DNA of 64,000 bases from Sipunculus nudus. Taxonomy: Eukaryota > Annelida > Sipuncula > Golfingiida > Sipunculidae. The notes beneath the pieces are model-generated. The model was not told the DNA's origin and ran no database searches. It was given only the letters and a program-made list of their open reading frames with translations. A program made the position numbers and the translations under genes. Where the stretch lies: positions 53,165,386 through 53,229,385 of the forward strand of contig CM049322.1 in the NCBI GenBank assembly GCA_026874595.1, given 5' to 3'. Shown here piece by piece: positions 58,733 to 64,000 of this stretch (position 1 is the stretch's first letter; every line of letters begins with the position of its first letter).

Positions 58733-59156
58733 CAAAATAATAGGTTGACCGCGAGTTCTATAAACACTTGGAAGTATTTAACTGGCTTGTCCTAATTCTC
58801 TTGTGGGGACAAGCATCTGATCTCTGTAAAACAAGAATATAAAAGACCCTAAACAATCGTAACTGATCTGGAATATTATTTATGGGTATGAAATTTCAAA
58901 TTCAAAGATGCTTATAGTATCAAAATATAATAAAAACTTTGTTTTATTTTTATTTTTCATTTATTTTTAACTTTTAGTAGAAATTTACCGATTTGAATTC
59001 TTAGCCGCTTTCTTAAAAATACAAAATGAATATAATTTCGATAAAATTTTTTTGTTATATGCTGTTTTATCGGTTTAACAAAACAAATGTTATTATCTCT
59101 GTCCCCCTTGTTTTATAATCACTATCGAAAAAAAACATAATAAAAATAGGTTAAAA
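58733..59156. other. Intergenic, no gene seen
   Basis: AT-rich, with no supported ORF. Confidence 0.4.
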
Positions 59157-60121
59157 CTAGATGTGTCGGAACGACACGAATGCCCCCGCCTGGGGCAAAT
59201 TAGAAACATTTGTTAAATTTTGAAAAAAAAATTTCAGGAGGTATCATATGGTCAAAAGAAGGTCAACAAGGGCAAAATGCAAACTCGATCTGTTACGGGT
59301 CATTATCAAGCAGCACACCATAAATCAGGCCAGTATCTGCAGGCACTGTGAAAAAAATTCCATACATGTGCATTTTCCATAAAAAATTCTGTCTTTCATG
59401 AAATTTTCTATGTTTAGGAGCCGTAAGACAATGAAAAGTAGGTCAACCGGGATGAAACGCGAACTCGATCTGCAACTGTCATTATCTGCCCACAGATAAA
59501 AAATCAGGGTGGTATCTGCAGGCATTGAGGAAAAAAAGTTGGTACATATGCATTTGTTATGAAAATTTCTATTTTTCATAAAACTTTCTATGTTCAGGAG
59601 CAGTCAAATGGTCAAAAGTAGGTCAACTGGGACAAAACAAGGAACTCGATCTGTAACTGGTCATTATCTGCCCACACACCAAAAATCAGGCCAATATCTG
59701 CAGGCATTGCGAAAAAAATCCGTACATGTGTATTTGTCATGAAAATTTATATTTTTCATGAAATTTTCTAAGTTAAGGAGCCGGTAAACCGTCAAAAGTA
59801 GGTCAACTGGGACGAAACGCGAACTCGATCTGTTACTGGTCATTATCTGCCTACACACCAAAAATCAGGCCAATATCTGCAGGCATTGCGAAAAAAGTCC
59901 GTACATGTGTATTTGTCATGAAAATTTCTATTTTTCATGAAATTTTCTAAGTATAGGAGCCGTAAAACGGTCAAAAGTAGGTCAACCGGGACGAAACGCG
60001 AACTCGATCTGTAACTGGTCATTATCTGCATACACACCAAAAATCAGGCCAATATCTGCAGGCATTGCGAAAAAAATTCCGTACAACTGTTTTATTTCGG
60101 AAGGACGGAAGGACGGACATG
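59157..60121 (-). mobile_element. Hairpin-ended tandem-repeat element, family FC (Helitron-like 3' end)
   Basis: On the minus strand the 3' end reads GGGGGCATTC, then a hairpin GTGTCGTTCCGACAC (6-bp stem, loop TTC), then AT, CTAG, and T in the flank. The body has five tandem units: AGGTCAAC recurs at 59260, 59440, 59620, 59800 and 59979, a period of 180 bp. Conserved blocks are GAACTCGATCTG, GGTCATTATCTGC, AAAATCAGGCC and GCAGGCATTG. The 5' boundary (right side) is near GGACGGAAGGACGGACATGG and is approximate. No coding capacity. Confidence 0.7.
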
Positions 60122-60882
60122 GGTAAAACTATATGATAAAATAACTGAAATCTAGCCTGAATACATGTTGGGAATGAAGGGCGTAAGAACTGAACATACA
60201 TATCGCAAGTTCTTCAGGATTTTGATTTCCTGGCGTCTGAATAAACTGAAAATAAAATATAAACTTCCTAAAACAATCATTATAACCAAACCCTCACGAC
60301 ACACTACATAAATCAAAACTGATCAAAACAGCCTAATGTCTGCCATGCGTGGAATATTGGGAAATCACCAAATCTTGGAGATAGCAAATTTGAATCGGTG
60401 AACATACTGGTCTTTTAAGGTTTATATATGTTCACAGGTTATTACTTGTAACATTTACAACGAACACCAACCATGAGAAGTATTATTCCTGGAAGTAAGA
60501 AACAGGGAGACGGAAGGTTGTTTACTTCATCGTACCATATTTGGATATACGCCTTTTCCACAAGCATTCGCTCTGCGCGTCAAAATCGTTCGAAATGTTC
60601 GGGTTAAATGATCTAGCATTGCGCAGAAGCACACTTGGGGTGCCAACTTGCCGAAATTTAAAACTTAATTTTAAGGGTAGACAGAAGCATGCTTGGTAGA
60701 GGGGGAAAAACTACTCCCACATTATGTCATGTAGTTCCTTGTTTGTCGACTAAATAGCGCCTTACTAAACATGATGTATACTTTATTGGGTCTGACTTTA
60801 CAACAACTTTTGGTTGGTTTTAAATATATGGTTTTTGACGATCCTGATACCTTAAAGGTGCCCATTCACTTGCCTTCTGAAA
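60122..60882. other. Intergenic, no gene seen
   Basis: Short frames only, including one beginning MRSIIPGSKKQGDGRLF at about 60473 that I cannot support further. Confidence 0.35.
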
Positions 60883-61963
60883 AACAAGGGACCCATGGGT
60901 CACAGCGCTCAGCTGAAGTTTGAAATATCTGCAGATGTAAAATATGCAAAATATCCTTTTGTTATGTTTTTCTTATAAGCATATGAGAAGCTAAGATGAA
61001 AGATACTATTATAGTATAGTTCAAAATACATGATTGCAAAACCTATACTCTGACAGAAGGTCATGAAGAAAAACAGTAAAAGTTTGGAGATACTGTGATG
61101 CATATGAAAAATTTACAGATGGACAGACAAGTAGACAGAATGGACTACCTTTATTTCACTTTCAAGGGAATAATGCATTTAAGTACATGCTGGTTTTGTG
61201 TGGTAATAAATATAAGCTGTATTACGAGTTGTTGATGTTTAGCTTATGTATGATTTTGTATGATTTTGATAGTTTCTTTGGAGACAGGGAAGAGATTGAT
61301 TTCATTTATTTTATTAACAAATGGAGTGCTATTGTCACACAATTTTGACTTGGCCTAATAACTGATAAGCAGCACATAAAAGATAAGAGTTTAACTATTT
61401 ATTCAAATTAAATAACAAATATTGTGCAAAATATAATATTTATTAAAAATAAAAAGAGAATTATATGATTTTTTTTAATAATATATAACTGAAATGATTA
61501 TTAAAATAATATTATAGAATATATTCATGAATGTTTTCATGAATACATTTTGAAAGTATTTGCACTGATATTCAAATACTTTCATATTTACCTGAATTCC
61601 CATTCTTATGCAAGAAATTTTATAATGGAGTACATATTCATATTCCTATTCAAATACATCGGTCACAGCGCCCAGCTTAAATTTTAAATTTTTGCAGATG
61701 CAAAATATGAAAAATATTCTATTGTAATGTTTTTCATTTATATAAGCATATGAAAGAGGAAAGGGGCCCTCCTACTTGGTTATAGTAAAGTTAAAAATAT
61801 ATGATTGCAAACTAATACTCTGACAAGACTGTCATGAAGGAAAACAGTAACAGTTTTGGATTCATAGGTCCAACGGTTTTAAACGTGCCCTGTTAAAGGC
61901 CGGGCGGCCGGACGGCGGACGACGACTATAGCTCAGATGACTTATAGTCAGCTGAGCTAAAAA
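60883..61963 (-). mobile_element. Family FA element, copy 3
   Basis: It starts on the plus strand with AACAAGGGACCCATGGGTCA and CGCTCAGCTGA, and ends with ATAGCTCAGATGACTTATAG and TCAGCTGAGCTAAAAA. These are the complement of the FA ends seen in SPATA22 introns 4 and 5. The body differs: a block of about 190 bp beginning at the CACAGCGC(T/C)CAGCT motif is present twice (60901-61095 and 61664-61860) around an AT-rich middle. Confidence 0.65.
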
Positions 61964-62525
61964 TAGTGATTACTGGCCTCCTCTGTGTAAACAGGGGTCA
62001 CAATAACTCCTTTCGCTTGTCTTAGACAGGTGGACATGTGCACGGACAGGCATTTTTCTACGGAAAGAAAACCTGTATTATTGCCTTTCCATTGGAAAGA
62101 TGAAAATTTCAAATTATTATGATCCCTGGTATATATTAATGATCAAAGGGTAATTCTTGTTATGAAAAATTCTTATATCGCCTCCGTGAAAGATGTATGG
62201 ACTTGTTTATCAACGTGTTTGCAACACGTCATTTGCAAAGCTCTGGCTTATCTGACTTGCACCAGATGCCTTTTGTTGAGTTTGTTTTATTTTATTTTTT
62301 GCTGGCCCCAATATATTATAAACACGTAGATATAAACAAAACAAGCAGCATATGTGCGGTAATATCCAAGTTTTCTGGCCTATTTTTAATAAAGCTCCAA
62401 ATGATTACCTTTAGTTTATAAAGGTCAGATAGGTGATCTGGGCCCCTCTAAATGAGGTCTTCTCTCGGTTTACTTTTAGATCCCTGACAGGTTTTCTACC
62501 CATAAACAATAAATCAACAACCAAA
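61964..62525. other. Intergenic, no gene seen
   Basis: No motif-bearing ORF. Confidence 0.35.
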
Positions 62526-62531
62526 ACAATA

Positions 62532-62602
<71 letters not shown>
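62532..62602. repeat. (TA)n microsatellite
   Basis: About 70 bases of TA alternation with one slip. Confidence 0.95.
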
Positions 62603-62610
<8 letters not shown>

Positions 62611-64000
62611 TTGTATACCTAAAACACAGCTGAACTATATACATTTCTTTATTTCACTCTTAATGAAACCACACTTCTCCACACAGGTAAGACATATACT
62701 GCACTGAACAGAAACATATCATGTGATAACATTCTGACATAGGGGCTTATGCATGAATGACTATTGTTACCATCCGCATTCCTTTTTATGAATCTTAATA
62801 AATGTCAGAGATGTATATTATTACATTTCAAATGTAAAATAATGAAAATATATATTGAGCAGGCGTGAGAGCAAATGAAACCAAGTGGTAGTGACCATGT
62901 TCTGTCCGGTAACATGCAAAAATAAGATCACAGAAACCTAATTTCATGTTTGCTGGGAGGTCTTGGCTGAACATTTCTGAATGGAAATTTGAAGATATTG
63001 GCTTTTAATGTTGTTATATTGTTATGAATTGTGCTGAGAACACAAGTATGGCCAAACCAACTGAAACCGGAAGAGGATGATTTGGCTGAGCTATACAACT
63101 ATTAATGATCTATAAGCACACCAAATGTCAGGAAAATCAGTGCAACTCTGCTGAGTGACTGGCGCAATAAGGGGGGGGGGCATGAAAGTTAAAAAAAAGT
63201 ACACTCAAAATGTATAAAAATAAAAAGGTACTGTCACCAGTCTTGATATTTAAGGAGATGACCACATAAACAACAATTCTATCAAACTTACTGGTACTGT
63301 GTTAGCAGTTAAGTACTCTCTTAATAATTTGAGTACTCTGTTCAATGTTAAAAACAGTGGTTGTACTTTAGGGGGTGATCATATTTGTGAAATTCTAAGA
63401 TACCTGGATCATATTTTTTAACCAAGGAAAGTGGCTGTAAAGGTGAGACCGTAGCAATTTGTTGGGTGGTCGCAAGGCATGGTTCTACTGTACTCTGGTA
63501 ACAGTTATGTACTCTGCTTACAACAGCACAAAGGAGAACATTTACATGTTCAGAACTTAATGGTTGAAATAACTTGAATCAAATCTGAAGAAAAGCAGGG
63601 TGGTGATTTATAATCTATTGCATTCATATGAACCACACTAACAATGGATGATGATATACAGTAACAAACCACAAATCATAATTCTTTTCCACTGTGTGTT
63701 ATTTTTATCAAATCTGATACCTTCAAATGACATGAATGCTCATTTATATTTATTTAAGAATATGTCCTATACACTAGGTGGCAATGCCTGCTGCAGAAGG
63801 ATGAAGAATGTCTTATTGTGGGATTGGTCACATCAGAATTACTGGTTTTCTGTGGACGTCATGAGTAAATCAGAAAGAGCAGGCGGCACTGTGTATTTAA
63901 TGAAGATGAAGAAAACTTTATGAAAATGGAAATAAAGTTTTTATGTGCACAGGGCTAAAATGTAGTTCAAGAGTCATTATCTGTAGTAATGAATTCCTTT
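62603..64000. other. Intergenic or gene-flanking, no gene seen
   Basis: It contains GTGACTGGCGCAATAAGG followed by a G run at about 63155-63180, matching the block after the poly-T at 54.2 kb. The ORF at 63648-63923 has no recognisable family. AATAAA at 63930 could be a polyadenylation signal of an unseen transcript. Confidence 0.35.

Noticed and set aside
59325-60040. ORFs containing SSSRFVPVDLL
   Set aside because: Translations of the 180-bp FC units, not a repeat protein.
63648-63923. 91-codon plus ORF near the right edge
   Set aside because: No motif or convincing splice sites; an exon of a gene continuing beyond the window cannot be excluded.

Overview
The window looks like nuclear DNA from an animal, most likely a marine bivalve mollusc. 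It is AT-rich and gene-poor, its genes are split by GT-AG introns, and it is full of (TA)n tracts and short non-autonomous transposons. Several repeat families end in hairpins and carry 180-340 bp tandem units, a style I associate with bivalve genomes. That placement is inference from style and recall, not a database match. Nothing prokaryotic is present. || Layout. 1-7 kb (minus strand): the first two exons of a zinc-type alcohol/polyol dehydrogenase-like gene that runs off the left edge (copy 1), then an orphan exon pair of a second copy (copy 2), separated by a 1.9 kb imperfect inverted repeat and a tRNA-derived element. 9-15.6 kb: one large satellite array of about 47 bp units with higher-order structure. 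16-17 kb: a single-exon class A GPCR on the minus strand, interrupted by one in-frame stop. 17-23.8 kb: mostly non-coding, with a structured segment near 19.1 kb and a hAT-type element at 21.1-21.6 kb. 23.8-31.1 kb: a third dehydrogenase copy (copy 3) that can be followed almost end to end but carries several disabling changes. Inside one of its introns sits a 1.44 kb terminal-inverted-repeat element holding a relic C48 (Ulp1-type) peptidase. || 33.8-45.0 kb (plus strand): the clearest gene, an eight-exon SPATA22 homologue. All eight exons join in phase to give 326 residues and a stop. Its introns 4 and 5 are swollen by nested repeats. 45-55 kb: several possible coding exons that I cannot name, a pogo/Tigger-like MITE, and a 58-codon ORF with an inverted, frameshifted partner near 58.6 kb. 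55-62 kb: three hairpin-ended tandem-repeat elements on the minus strand. 62-64 kb: no gene seen. || The most unusual content is the set of mobile elements with Helentron/HINE-like ends. Two of the families end in a hairpin followed by CTAG, inserted next to T, and all carry arrays of near-nucleosome-length units. The unit of one family and the unit of another share a perfect palindrome, GGTGGCGCCACC. Copies of these families account for most of the SPATA22 intron length and most of 55-62 kb. The genes do not form an operon or an obvious joint pathway: SPATA22 is a meiotic recombination factor, and the dehydrogenase copies and the GPCR are unrelated to it.
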